Shown here: one piece after another, positions 23,853 to 34,215 of the stretch
How the letters are laid out: the number at the start of each line of letters is the position of its first letter
Position numbering within the stretch: position 1 is the first letter of the stretch
DNA from: Poecilobothrus nobilitatus
Taxonomy: Eukaryota > Arthropoda > Insecta > Diptera > Dolichopodidae
Reading direction: 5' to 3'
DNA length: 64,000 nucleotides
NCBI GenBank assembly: GCA_947095535.1
Contig: OX352773.1
Coordinates: 266,096,515-266,160,514 of the forward strand
Position numbers and translations under genes: made by a program
Notes under the pieces: model-generated
The model's input: only the letters and a program-made list of their open reading frames with translations
Database searches by the model: none
What the model was told of the DNA's origin: nothing

Positions 23853-26471
23853 TTAAACTAATATATAAACAATTTTTTTTTGTTTTTCAGTTCTGAACAA
23901 AGCAAGATAAAAATTAGATTGGTTCCGAGTGTTTCTGTTATGTATATCAAAATTTCTATTCAGGATAAAATTATGTTTGATTTCATTGAAAATTATTTTA
24001 AAAGCAATTAAATACAATTCACGTTCACATAAATTACTAAAGCTAATATAAGGGTTAGCGTTTAACAAATTAGTAGGATGCCTTCTTGGATAGTTATGAA
24101 TAATTTTGATCGCCCTTTTATTAAGTATGTCTAATTTATTTATATAAGATTGCGATGCTCTGCTCCAAATGGGAGTCAAATATATAAAGTGAGATTTTAT
24201 ATATGAGCAATAGATTTGATACATGCTTTCTTTATTTAAAAATTTTTGTAAACGTTTTAAGATAAAGATATAAGGAACGGTTTTTTTTATTACAAAATTA
24301 ATGTGATCATGCCACTTTAATTTGTTATCTATTATAAGACCAAGATAATTAAAAGATTCTACAATTTCTATAATATTATTTCTGAAATAAAAATTTGAAT
24401 CACTAAATTTTTTGTTTTGAAATAGCATAATTTTAGTTTTTTTAATATTCAGAGCAAGACGATTTTTAGTGAGCCACTCATCTATAATATTAAGATCATG
24501 ATGAATAGCATTTCTCATTTCTTCCTCATTAGTTTCGGCGTATTTTAATACAGCATCGTCCGCATATAATTGTATGGATCCTTTTAAGTTTAAACGGGAT
24601 ATGTCATCAATATAAATTTTAAATAGAAGAGGACCCAAAATTGATCCCTGAGGAACCCCTTTACTTATTACCTTGGAACTGCTTACAACATCCCCTATAC
24701 GCACTTTTTGTATCCTATTCGTGAGATATGATTTAAAGAATGCTATGTGATTAGAGTTGTACTGCATGTTGGAGAGCTTTAAAAGAAGAATGTCATGGTC
24801 GACACAGTCAAATGCTTTTTTCAGATCGAGAAAAACACAGCAAACATACTTTTTGCTGTCCATGTTTTTGGAAACGAAATCTGTTAGGCGTAGACAGGCC
24901 GAAGTTGTGTTAGATTTTATTTCAAATCCGTATTGTTCTTCATGTAATATGTTATTATTTATTATAAATATATCTAACCGTGCCTTAGTTATTGTTTCAA
25001 AAATTTTTGAAAACGCGCACAGTATGGATATAGGACGATAGTTATTTCGGTCTATGTTGCTTCCACTTTTAAAAATTGGTGCTACAATAGCATTTTTGAG
25101 TGTGGTTGGGAAGACACATGTTTGAAACATTGCGTTAATAAATTTGACCAGCACTGGAATTAAATAATTGGCAAATTTTTTGATAAATTTTGCTGAAATA
25201 CAATCATAGCCGGTTGCAGCTGCAGGTCTTAACATACTTATTACAGTTTTTACCTCCTCACTATTTGTTGGGGTTAACTGAAATTGCTCATACATATTTC
25301 TAACAAATCTGCTAATATATTCACGATCAATTGGGTCGTCTGGAATATTTATTTCAGTTGTAACATTAACAAAGAAATCATTCATGATATTTGCAATTTC
25401 TTGCTTATTATTAATATTTTGAGTATTATGTTTGATTTCCCTAATGTTAGTAGGAGAAATATGTTTATTATACATTATTAATCTATAAATATCCCATAGT
25501 TTTCTGCTATTGTTTGGATCAGCAGCAATTTTATTAGAAAAATAATGTTTTTTGGCTTCAAGTATTAATTTGGATACTTTGTTTTTATGTAGGCGATATA
25601 GATCTTCTATATGCTTATCATTTGGATATTTTTTCGTGAATTTTAGATAAGAGTCCCTAATTTTTATTTCATTAATTATATTATCCGTAATCCACTCTTT
25701 TTTCTTTTTCTTGTTTTTTATAGGAATTGTTTTAGTGTAATTTTTTACTAGAGTGGTTAATTTACTTACAAAGTAATCAAAGCTATTGTGCACATTAATA
25801 GTGGACCAAAACTGATCATTGGCAATCTTATCAAACTCAACAACTGTTTTAAATTGGTTTATTTTCTCCTTATATGGTTTCTCATTCATGCTTATTAAGA
25901 ACATTTGATGGTCGGACATAGAGGTATCAACTACATGGAAAGAGTATTGTTTTTGTATCATATCTGTAAAAAAATGATCTATCACCGTTTTTGAGGTATT
26001 CCCAATTCTAGTGGCGAACTCCTCTGTTACTTTATTATAGATTATGAATCCATTAATCAAAAGCGTGTTGCAATAAGTTATGATATCATGATTTTTTTTA
26101 TTCAATAAATTTAGATTAAAATCTCCTATAACTAAAGATTGTTTAAAATTTGTTGTAATGTCATCTAGTTTATTCATAAATTCGTCTAACTTTGTTTCTT
26201 GTGATCTATATATTGAAAAAATATTAATGTTCTCTTTATGTAATTTAATTCCTAAAAAATTTGACTTGTGACATTCTTCTTCAAAAAGTATTGAACTACT
26301 AAAATAATCCCTCACATAGATAGCCACTCCACCATACGCATTTTCTCTATTTGAAAAATAGCCTGTGAATCCAGGTAAGTTAAAAAAACTGTTCTCGGAT
26401 TTTCTTAACCAAATTTCTGTTAAAACGATAACATGTAACTTCACACCCATAATTAAAAATAAATTCCTCAA
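23853..26471 (-). CDS. LINE ORF2: endonuclease / reverse transcriptase
   Basis: An open frame of 872 codons encoding most of the ORF2 protein, which nicks target DNA and reverse-transcribes the element RNA. The endonuclease part shows VLTEIWL near residue 16, a GDFNLN motif near 115 and SDHQ near 184. The reverse transcriptase part shows YRPIS near 477, LDLKKAFD near 547, GVPQGSILGPLLF near 604 and the catalytic YADD near 636. The C-terminal region continues with typical thumb-like sequence to the end. No RNase H domain is seen. The true N-terminus lies upstream in another frame (26380-26637), so a single-base-type frameshift near 26450 interrupts an otherwise intact gene. The motifs favour the CR1/L2-like branch over Jockey proper, but clade placement needs a tree. 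Confidence 0.9.
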   Translation of the reverse strand: MRNLFLIMGVKLHVIVLTEIWLRKSENSFFNLPGFTGYFSNRENAYGGVAIYVRDYFSSSILFEEECHKSNFLGIKLHKENINIFSIYRSQETKLDEFMNKLDDITTNFKQSLVIGDFNLNLLNKKNHDIITYCNTLLINGFIIYNKVTEEFATRIGNTSKTVIDHFFTDMIQKQYSFHVVDTSMSDHQMFLISMNEKPYKEKINQFKTVVEFDKIANDQFWSTINVHNSFDYFVSKLTTLVKNYTKTIPIKNKKKKKEWITDNIINEIKIRDSYLKFTKKYPNDKHIEDLYRLHKNKVSKLILEAKKHYFSNKIAADPNNSRKLWDIYRLIMYNKHISPTNIREIKHNTQNINNKQEIANIMNDFFVNVTTEINIPDDPIDREYISRFVRNMYEQFQLTPTNSEEVKTVISMLRPAAATGYDCISAKFIKKFANYLIPVLVKFINAMFQTCVFPTTLKNAIVAPIFKSGSNIDRNNYRPISILCAFSKIFETITKARLDIFIINNNILHEEQYGFEIKSNTTSACLRLTDFVSKNMDSKKYVCCVFLDLKKAFDCVDHDILLLKLSNMQYNSNHIAFFKSYLTNRIQKVRIGDVVSSSKVISKGVPQGSILGPLLFKIYIDDISRLNLKGSIQLYADDAVLKYAETNEEEMRNAIHHDLNIIDEWLTKNRLALNIKKTKIMLFQNKKFSDSNFYFRNNIIEIVESFNYLGLIIDNKLKWHDHINFVIKKTVPYIFILKRLQKFLNKESMYQIYCSYIKSHFIYLTPIWSRASQSYINKLDILNKRAIKIIHNYPRRHPTNLLNANPYISFSNLCERELYLIAFKIIFNEIKHNFILNRNFDIHNRNTRNQSNFYLALFRTEKQKKIVYILV

Positions 26472-26637
26472 GATTATACAATTTGTTTCGAAGACTTTGA
26501 ATATTAAAATATATTATGTTTAAATTACTTTTATAATTTCTTCCTAATTCATTTTGATCAACCCTCGTATAGTGCCAAACTTTTAAATTACTACTTATAT
26601 TATCTATATCATTGCTCATTATCACAAGACAACACAA
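26380..26637 (-). pseudogene. LINE ORF2 N-terminus in a shifted frame
   Basis: This frame carries the start of the endonuclease domain, including NIIYFNIQSLRNKLYNLEEF, the expected first conserved block with its N-x-QS motif. It reaches about FNYG, after which the other frame takes over with GVKLHVIVLTEIWL. The join is at about 26450. The natural start is probably the Met of MSNDIDN, seven codons into this frame. Together with 23853-26471 it would make an ORF2 protein of about 930 residues. Confidence 0.8.
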
Positions 26638-26639
26638 TT

Positions 26640-27705
26640 GTTATTAGTTGTAGTAGTCAGCTGTTGGAGATATACATTTGACAGAAATTAGAAAGAAATA
26701 TATGAATAGGAAATCAGTTTTAATTAGTATCACACGCGGTAATGTAATTATTATTTTAGATTTTAATATAAAAATATTGTGGTAGATTATAAAAATAAAT
26801 TTAAATATTTTAAAAATTAATTTATGTATTCTAAAATTATTGTAAATTGTAAATAATTGTAATTTCAAAATATTGTTACTTGCAAAAATAAATTTAAATA
26901 TGTTAGAAAATAAAATATGTGATATATTATTGAAAAAATTGTAAAAATTGTAAAAAGTAAAAATATAGTTAAAAACATCAAAAAAATAATACATGTGATT
27001 TGTTATTGTAAATATTGTAAACTGTAAAAATAAGATTAAAAATGTGAAAATATAATATATTATGTGATTTGTTATGAAAAAATATACAAAAAAAAAAAAA
27101 TTTCATACTCAAAATATAAATAATAAAATTAGTAATAAGTATATAATATAAATATAAATAATAATTAGTATAAGGTATCTTTAAGCCATAGAAATTTAAG
27201 TAGTTCTGCAAGTTTAATGTTTTTAAGTAATAGTTTGAACTAATTTTTTGAAATAATAGGTTTGAAATAATATGTATGAAATTTATTAAGCTAAGCATGT
27301 GGCAAGATAGATATGCATATATGTGTTTATATATATATAGAAGTACAGATGTTAAAATAAAAGTGTAAAAAAAATATATATCATATGATTTGTAATTATT
27401 GTAAAATATATTGTAATTTAAAAAATAAAAAATTATATAGTATATAAAATTAATGTACTTTTTATATGCAGAATTCAAATAAAAAGTTTTTATATGCAGA
27501 ATTCAAATAATAATCTAAGTTATCTTTTAAAAATAATGTAATTCTTAAAAAAAAATTGTGAGATAGTTTATAGAGTTGAAAACAGAAAATATTTAATATT
27601 ATAGTAACAAAATTTAAAGTTCTTAAGAAAAATATTAAAAATATTAAAAATAAGTATCCAGCATATAAATTTACCTCTTGCTCTTGTGAATGTAAGGTTC
27701 TGTAG
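26640..27705 (-). other. Unusual AT-rich spacer between LINE ORF1 and ORF2
   Basis: About 1.07 kb of over 80% A/T sequence separates the two LINE ORFs. It contains loosely repeated blocks such as atgtgatttgttattgtaaa and ttgtaaactgtaaaaataag in the 26920-27090 region. It also has an exact 23-bp direct repeat beginning tttttatatgcagaattcaa at 27458-27480 and 27487-27509. Open frames here have low-complexity Tyr/Phe/Ile/Asn composition and are not credible genes. Most LINEs have ORF1 and ORF2 close together or overlapping. Confidence 0.6.
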
Positions 27706-28767
27706 TTACTTTTCAATGTTAAGAATTTTGTACAGACGATTAATGTCGTTTCTCGATGTAATCTTATGGACGAAACTAGTTTCATTTTTTCGCAGGCAAA
27801 TAGTGTTATCTTTAACCCAAAGAAATTTAAATTGATTTGATAGTTTAATTTTTTTAGCTTCATGATATAGGCTGGACTGTAAAGATGATAGATGATGACG
27901 AAAGTAAATCTCCTTATTTCTATTATTATTAGTCAAATTTAATTCAGCTGTAAATAGGTGTGGATAGTTTCTTTTTTTTTCCATCAGCTCTTTTTTAGAA
28001 TTCTCAGATTTAAATTTAACTATGTATAAAATATCCTGGGAAACATTCTCACTAATCTTTTTTTTTCTAATTATTTCAATATCCAATATATCATCTTGAT
28101 CAATTTTCGCATTAATTTTGCTGGCAACATCCATTAGGGTTTTATTTGGATTTTCTAGATTTGGAAGCCCGGCTATTACAACATTATTTTTTAAGGTATT
28201 TTGTATTGATTTATCAAGTACATATTCTAAATTATTCACTTTATTTTCTAATGTGGTAATACCTCCCTCACAACTATCTATTCGTTTTCTTAGCTTTATG
28301 TTTTCATTACGTAACACTCTGTTTTCATTTAGTGACTCTTCTAGTTGCTGTGATAGAAATGTTTGTCCCTTGAGTATTTCTAATATAACACTACCAACTT
28401 TTTTTAAAAACTGCGCCATCTTATTATCAGAACATTCGGCAACATTAAATGACCTAAACTCCTCCTGTAAACTACAAAGAGTAGCATTATTTTGCACTGA
28501 TTTATTTAGAGTAAAGTCTCCTTCCATTGTATCCATTTCAGTTGTATCCTCCTCATTTGTATCATCTATCACCTGTGATTCATTAGATGATGGCGGGCAA
28601 TTGATACACTTCCACATGACATGGCCGGACTTGATATTTTGAAATAGATCCTCAGATACATTACCACACGTTGTATGAAAAGTGGAAGAGCATATATTGC
28701 ACTGAACTCCTTTGACCCTTGCTCTCCCATCAACACGAAGCTTACATACAATACACTGTTGAGACAT
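27706..28767 (-). CDS. LINE ORF1: PHD-like zinc-finger nucleic-acid-binding protein
   Basis: An intact 353-residue protein of the type made by CR1-group LINEs, expected to bind the element RNA as a ribonucleoprotein. Residues about 1-57 form a PHD-like zinc finger: CIVCKLRV, CNIC, FHTTC and WKCINC supply the spaced Cys/His ligands. An acidic linker follows. Residues about 120-190 are a coiled coil (repeated Leu/Glu/Asn heptad-like sequence, for example LENKVNNLEYVLDKSI). The next block, NNVVIAGLP through ILYIVKFKS, resembles the RRM-like core of insect LINE ORF1 proteins and of baculovirus FP-type proteins. The C-terminus has IYFRHHLSSLQSSLYHEAKK, typical of that family. It lies upstream of ORF2 on the same strand. 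Confidence 0.85.
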   Translation of the reverse strand: MSQQCIVCKLRVDGRARVKGVQCNICSSTFHTTCGNVSEDLFQNIKSGHVMWKCINCPPSSNESQVIDDTNEEDTTEMDTMEGDFTLNKSVQNNATLCSLQEEFRSFNVAECSDNKMAQFLKKVGSVILEILKGQTFLSQQLEESLNENRVLRNENIKLRKRIDSCEGGITTLENKVNNLEYVLDKSIQNTLKNNVVIAGLPNLENPNKTLMDVASKINAKIDQDDILDIEIIRKKKISENVSQDILYIVKFKSENSKKELMEKKRNYPHLFTAELNLTNNNRNKEIYFRHHLSSLQSSLYHEAKKIKLSNQFKFLWVKDNTICLRKNETSFVHKITSRNDINRLYKILNIEK

Positions 28768-28790
28768 TTTGATTTATTTATTTTTTTTTT

Positions 28791-29473
28791 TTTTTTTTTT
28801 TATATTTGTTACACTTTATTCAATATTCTTCTAATTTTTAAATAATCCAAGATTTAAAATTTTTTTTTTTTTATATATTTTTTTTTATTTCTTATTTTGT
28901 ATAATTTTGAGCGCCAAAAAATAATTTGTATGAGTGTAGATTTTAACTTATATTTTAATAGGCTAATTTTCAAAAGCTCAAGAATTACACTTTATTCTAT
29001 GTTAAAAAAAATTAATTAAGTTTTGAACTAATCAAAGTTTTTTTTTTTTTTTTTTTTTAAATTTAAAATTATTATAATTGATTTTCTAATTTTTATGAAA
29101 ATTTTTTGTAAGAGTTAAAATTTTGCATGCAACTTTCTTCAACAATTAAAATAATTATAAGATATTTTTGATAAAATTTATCAACTATTTTTTTTTTTAT
29201 ATAAATTTAATTGTTGAAATATTTTCTAAATATTTGAACATAACTAAAAATGAATGTTTCTTTTGTTTTTCACTTAATTTTTAACTATTATAAAATTAAT
29301 TAATTCTTCGTAGTTTCTTCCTATACACTTATTATCTTTTAAAAACTATTATTGTTTAAATTTTGAAATTTCATTTTTATATTTAGAAATATGTTCTTTT
29401 TCCATAATAAAATCTTTTTTTTTTGGTTAGAATTCCTATTTTATGTGGGAAACATTTAAATTTTTCTAACCTA
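28791..29473. other. AT-rich DNA upstream of the LINE
   Basis: Long T runs and AT-rich sequence. Some of it may be LINE 5' UTR. No gene seen. Confidence 0.45.
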
Positions 29474-29880
29474 GACGTCAGACGAGACAGTATGCTAGCA
29501 AGACAGTGCAGAAATACATGAACATTTTAGACAATACTAATACATTTTTTCAATTATATTCTCCACTGTCTTGATATTTTTCTAGCTATTAATTGAGATA
29601 ATAATTTGACATTTCGAATAATTAAAAATGGCGATAAAAGGAAAACAACATTCATGCCAAATAAATTTTTGCTTTTAAATAAATTTTTAAGCGGTTGCTT
29701 TGTTTTTAATTTGATAGTTTGTTTGTGTCTATTTTAAACATGAAAAATGTTGATAAAATATAAAATAAACTTGAAAATTTTTGATAATAAATTAAATGTC
29801 TTGATACTTAATAGTAAAAATGCTAAATACGTCATACAGACAGTAATTTGACATTTCGTATACCGTCTCGTCTGACTGCC
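29474..29880. mobile_element. Short inverted-repeat element (MITE-like), about 400 bp
   Basis: Terminal inverted repeats share gtcagacgagac plus RGTAT (17 bp, one mismatch): left arm 29477-29493, right arm 29860-29876. The interior is AT-rich and non-coding, with atttgacatttcg occurring twice. A clear target duplication was not found, so the superfamily is undetermined. Confidence 0.5.
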
Positions 29881-29990
29881 GGGTAAAACAAGAAACATTT
29901 AATCAAAACTATTTAATTTTTTTTTCTTTTTTTTTTTTGTACAACAGAATGTTTTCATGATTTCTTTTAATAACCAAAATTTTAATATAA

Positions 29991-32186
29991 AACGAGGAAG
30001 AGTGCAGTAGAGTAGACTGTGTCAACTCTGGGATACCCGTATGAACGTAATATATCCTGTTTCTATAAAACTTGATCATCTTTTAAAACATTCAGAGTTT
30101 TAGTACCGAACTACAGAGATATATTTATGTAAATTGTGGAGTTGTATGATAGCTACCCAAATCTATTGCGCCTAGCTTCATTAAGTTCCAAGAAATGCAA
30201 AAAGCCTGAACCGGCTGCTTTAGACCATTCAAATTTTACAAAAGTTTTTGGCATGCAACTCGACACTTTTTCACTAAATTTCAGATAGCTAGCTTCAATA
30301 GACACTGAGTTATTTTCATTTAAAAAGAAAAGTTTTATGGCAACTATCCGAACCTGTCATATCATCACAACAAAATTTTACAGCAGTTGTTGCCATAAAA
30401 CTGTATTATCATTCGCAAAATTTCAGATACCTAGATTGAATAGACACTGGGTTATTTCCATTTAAAGAAAGAAGTTGTATGGCAGCTACTCGAACCCGGC
30501 GGCCGAAAATGCTGGAGTTAAATAGCAAAACTAACAATTTTGTAAAAGTGACGTAAAAAAAATTTCAGCCTCCTAACTCCTTTATTTTTTGAGTTATCGT
30601 GCGGACGGACACTGAGTTATTTTCATTTAAAAAGAGAAGTTGTATGGCAGCTACCCGAACCCGTCGCACCACCACAACCAAATTTGGCAGAAGTTGTTGC
30701 CATAAAACTTGATCATCATTCGCAAAATTACAGATACCTAGATTGAACAGACACTGGGTTATTTCCATTTAAAGAAAGACGTTGTATGGCAGCTACTCGA
30801 ACCCAGCGGCCGAAAATGCTGGAGTTAAATAGCAAAACTAACAATTTTACAAAAGTAACGTAAAAAAATTTTCAGCCTCCTAGCTCCTCTATTTTTTGAG
30901 TTATAGTGCGGACGGACACTGAGTTCTTTCATTTAAAAAGAGATTTTGTATGGCAGCTACCCGAACCCGTCACACCACCACAACCAAATTTTGCAGAAGC
31001 TGTTGCCATAAAACTTGATCATCATTCGCAAAATTTCAGATACCTAGATTGAACAGACACTGGGTTATTTCTATTTAAAGAAAGACGTTGTATGGCAGCT
31101 ACCCGAACCCGGGGACAGAAAATGCTGGAGTTAAATAGCAAAACTAACAATTTTACAAAAGTGATGTAAAAAAATTTTCAGCCTCCTAGCTCCTCTATTT
31201 TTTGAGTTATCGTGCGGACGGACACTGAGTTCTTTTCATTTAAAAAGAGATTTTGTATGGCAGCTACCCGAACCCGTCGCACCAGCACAACCAAATTTTG
31301 CAGAAGTTGTTGCCATAAAACTTGATCATCATTTGCAAGATTTCAGACGCCTTGCTTTATTAACTTCCAAGAGGTGCAAGAAGCCTGAACCGGCTGCTCT
31401 AGACCAACCATATTTTACAAAAGTTGTTGGCCTATAACTCGACACCTCTTTACTAAATTTCAGGTTCCTAGCTTCAATAGACACTGATTTATTCTCATTT
31501 AAACGGAGAAGTTGTATGGCAGCTACCCGAACCCGTCGCACCACCACAACCAAATTTTGCAAAAGTTGTTGCCATAAAGCTTGATCATCATTTGCAAGAT
31601 TTCAGACGCCTAGCTTTATTAACTTCCAAGAGGTGCAAGAAGCCTGAACCGGCTGTTCTAGGCCAAAAAAAATTTACAAAAGTTGTTGGCATGTAACTCG
31701 ACACCTCTTTACTAAATTTCAGATTCCTAGCTTCAATAAACACTGAGTTATTCTCATTTAAACGGAGAAGTTGTATGGCAGCTACCCGAACCCGCTGTAC
31801 CAGCACAACCAAATTTTACAGAAGTTGTTGCCATAAAACTTGATCATCACTTGCAAAATTTCAGAAACCTAGCTTGAATAGATACTGAGTTATTTCTATA
31901 TAAAGATAGAAGTTGTATGGCAGCTACTCGAACCCGCCGACCGAAAATGTTGGATTTAAATAGCAAAACTAACAATTTTTCAAAAGTGACGTAAAAAAAA
32001 TTTCAGCCCCCTAGCTCCTTTATTTTTTGAGTTATCGTGCGGACGGACGTACATGGCTTAATCGACTCAGAATTCGATTCTGAGCCGATCCATACCTTTG
32101 ACACTATATCTAGCTCGACTCCTTTAAGGTGTCACAAACGTAATGGCAAATTTATTATACCCTTGAACATAGTTCATACGGGTATA
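29991..32186 (+). mobile_element. Family B element, complete copy 2 with expanded array
   Basis: It has the same ends as the copy at 8182 (AACGAGGAAGAGTGCAG at 5', gttcatacgggtataa at 3') and a short GGAC tract (32040-32048). Internal landmarks (gttgttgcc or a one-base variant) are at about 30386, 30693, 30999, 31306, 31565 and 31824, giving three units of about 306 bp and two of 259 bp. The 306-bp units contain an internal copy of the 3' motif gagttatcgtgcggacggac. At 2196 bp it is about 600 bp longer than the copy at 51560, equal to two extra 306-bp units. Confidence 0.85.
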
Positions 32187-33866
32187 AAAACATTTGTAAT
32201 ATAAAAAACTAAAATTTAATATTAAATTAGAAAATACAATTGATATAAAATCAACGAGAAATTATTATTTATTATTATTATTATTATTTTTTTTTTTTAA
32301 TTTATTCAATAAAATACAATTACCATATTCAATATATTCCATAAAATAAATATTATTTTTATCTTAATAAATATCAAAAAAAAAAATATATATTAAAAGT
32401 TAAATAAAAGAGAAATGTTTTTATTTTATTTTTGTCACAAAAATAATATTGAAGCTAATAAATTTTCTTTCAACCAAACTTTATTATACAATACGAGAAT
32501 AAAAAAAATAAAAGTATTTCTTTTTAAATTTTTTATTTCTTATACATATATGAAAAACCTGCTTCTTTTTAAACAATTAGGTCAAATAAATTTCCTGCAA
32601 TAAATTGAAATTTAGATTTTTTTATACGTATATTCTTATTATATCATCTCTTCATCTTTTAGATGAAAGATAAAAAGTATTCGAGAAAAATACAAGCAAA
32701 CAAAAAAAAAAAAAATAAATAAAATTTAAAAAATAACAAAAGAATATTCATTATGTATTTGTTTTTTATTCAATCAGTATCCTACTGTCATTCATTCAGC
32801 TATTCAACAAAAGAAAAATAAAAAAACTGTTCTTTTTTTTTTTTAAATATTATTGTCATTGTTATTATTATTTTATAGATTTATGCATACACATAAATAC
32901 ATATATAAATTTACTGTTAAAAAATGATCATTATTATGCTCTTTAAAAGTTATACAACTTACAACAAAAACTCACCATATATGTATATGACACCATTATT
33001 ATTCCCTCAAAGCAAAACTCTAATAAAAAAAATTACCACCACTACTTTTAAGTACTACATTTTTATCATTATTTACAATTTTCAATCTCACATTCATATT
33101 TTGTCCCCTTTTATCTTTTTTGTTTTTCATATAATTTTCTTTTACTTGTCAATTTTCTTTGTGTATAATGTATGTATGTAAAATGTAACATATATTTATA
33201 AAAATTCATTTTATTCGCATTTAAGTAACGATTGTTATTGTACCAAGCCTCAAAGAAAAGATAATTCCAATGTCATGCGTTAAATATGTCCTTGATGGCA
33301 ACTTAATTTGAAATTATGGCATAAAGAAAAAAGTTGAAAAAAAAAAATAAATAAATAAAATTAGACAAAAAATATTTTTTTTTTCCAAAACTCTGTTCTA
33401 TACTGTTATATTCGTTTTTTTTTTTTTTTGCAACAATATCTTAATATCTAACATTTTTTAGAGCGAAAAACAAACAGTCCGCATTTTTTATAACTAAACA
33501 TCATATGCGCTTCAATTTAGTTTTATACCATATATGTATAATATATTACATAACTAACTCTGATTTTACGCGATAGATAAGTTCGTCAAAAACTCATGTA
33601 AGAAAAATCGCTTGAAAAGGAGTGTAACAGTAAGCGATTGGTTCTACATTTGAAAAATCAACTAAAATAATATCATTAAAGTACAAAAATTTATCAGTTT
33701 CACACAGTTTTTATTTAAATAGCTTATTTGATAATAAATATTTTTTTATTAATTATTCACCGTCAGACATCAACATTAACATATACAAAATGTACATAAT
33801 ATATTATATATCTTTTTCTTTTAACTATTATTCTATTGATATTTGTTGAATTAAATAAAAAAATAT
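32187..33866. other. AT-rich DNA, no gene seen
   Basis: No recognisable coding region or repeat; (TTA)n and poly(A) runs are common. Open frames near 32415 and 32924 are low-complexity and not credible. Confidence 0.55.
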
Positions 33867-33975
33867 GGGGCCCCGGTGGCCTAGTGGGTAAGAGCGTATA
33901 AAACAACGCCTGAACAGGAAAGGCTGTGTAATTTCCTGTCAACATTTATGGGGCAGAGAAATGCATTAAAAAAAT
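33867..33975 (+). mobile_element. tRNA-derived SINE (family T1), copy 3 with internal deletion
   Basis: Head ggggccccggtggcctagtg (A box), then a jump to ggaaaggctgtgtaatttcc, ggcagagaaatgcatta and an A-tail. The B-box segment present at 17246-17442 is absent. A perfect 12-bp duplication, ataaaaaaatat, flanks it (33855-33866 and 33976-33987), though its low complexity weakens that evidence. Confidence 0.75.
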
Positions 33976-34019
33976 ATAAAAAAATATCAAATCAAATCGA
34001 ATAAAGAAACGTCATTTGA

Positions 34020-34215
34020 CATTTTTAGATTATGGCTTTTTCCAATTTTGAAAGGGAGGTTACATAAAAAAGTTGATCCATAATATAAATTTATTTAAGA
34101 AACCTCTGTATTATTTAAAATTTCATTGATCTATCTTAAACGGTGTAGAAATTTTGTGAACTGACATACAGACAAACCGACAGAGTGAAACTACTAAAGC
34201 AAATTTAAAAAAATT
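34020..34215 (+). mobile_element. Degenerate family D/A 3' relic
   Basis: A diverged copy of the block ...ggctttttccaattttgaaa, ...ttgatctatcttaaacgg and gtgaactgacatacagac that precedes the 3' end of D and A elements. Ends are not recognisable. Confidence 0.4.

Larger units (their letters stand above)
23366..28790 (-). mobile_element. Nearly complete non-LTR retrotransposon (LINE, CR1-like group)
   Basis: A minus-strand element with ORF1 (27706-28767), a long AT-rich inter-ORF spacer, ORF2 (23853-26637, one frameshift), a 3' UTR of about 480 bp and a terminal poly(A) (T run at 23366-23377). The ORF1 domain order (PHD-like finger, coiled coil, RRM/FP-like region) and ORF2 (apurinic endonuclease plus reverse transcriptase, no RNase H seen) fit the CR1/Jockey superfamily. 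The 5' end is uncertain and is placed just upstream of ORF1, in a long poly(T)/poly(A) run. No clear target duplication was found. Confidence 0.8.

Noticed and set aside
24757..25481. Plus-strand frames inside LINE ORF2, and 28118-28642 inside ORF1
   Set aside because: They are antisense shadows of the well-supported LINE proteins.
26644..27863. Three long overlapping frames between the LINE ORFs
   Set aside because: They are very low-complexity Tyr/Phe/Ile/Asn/Leu peptides expected from extreme AT content. They match no LINE domain and partly overlap ORF1 in another frame.
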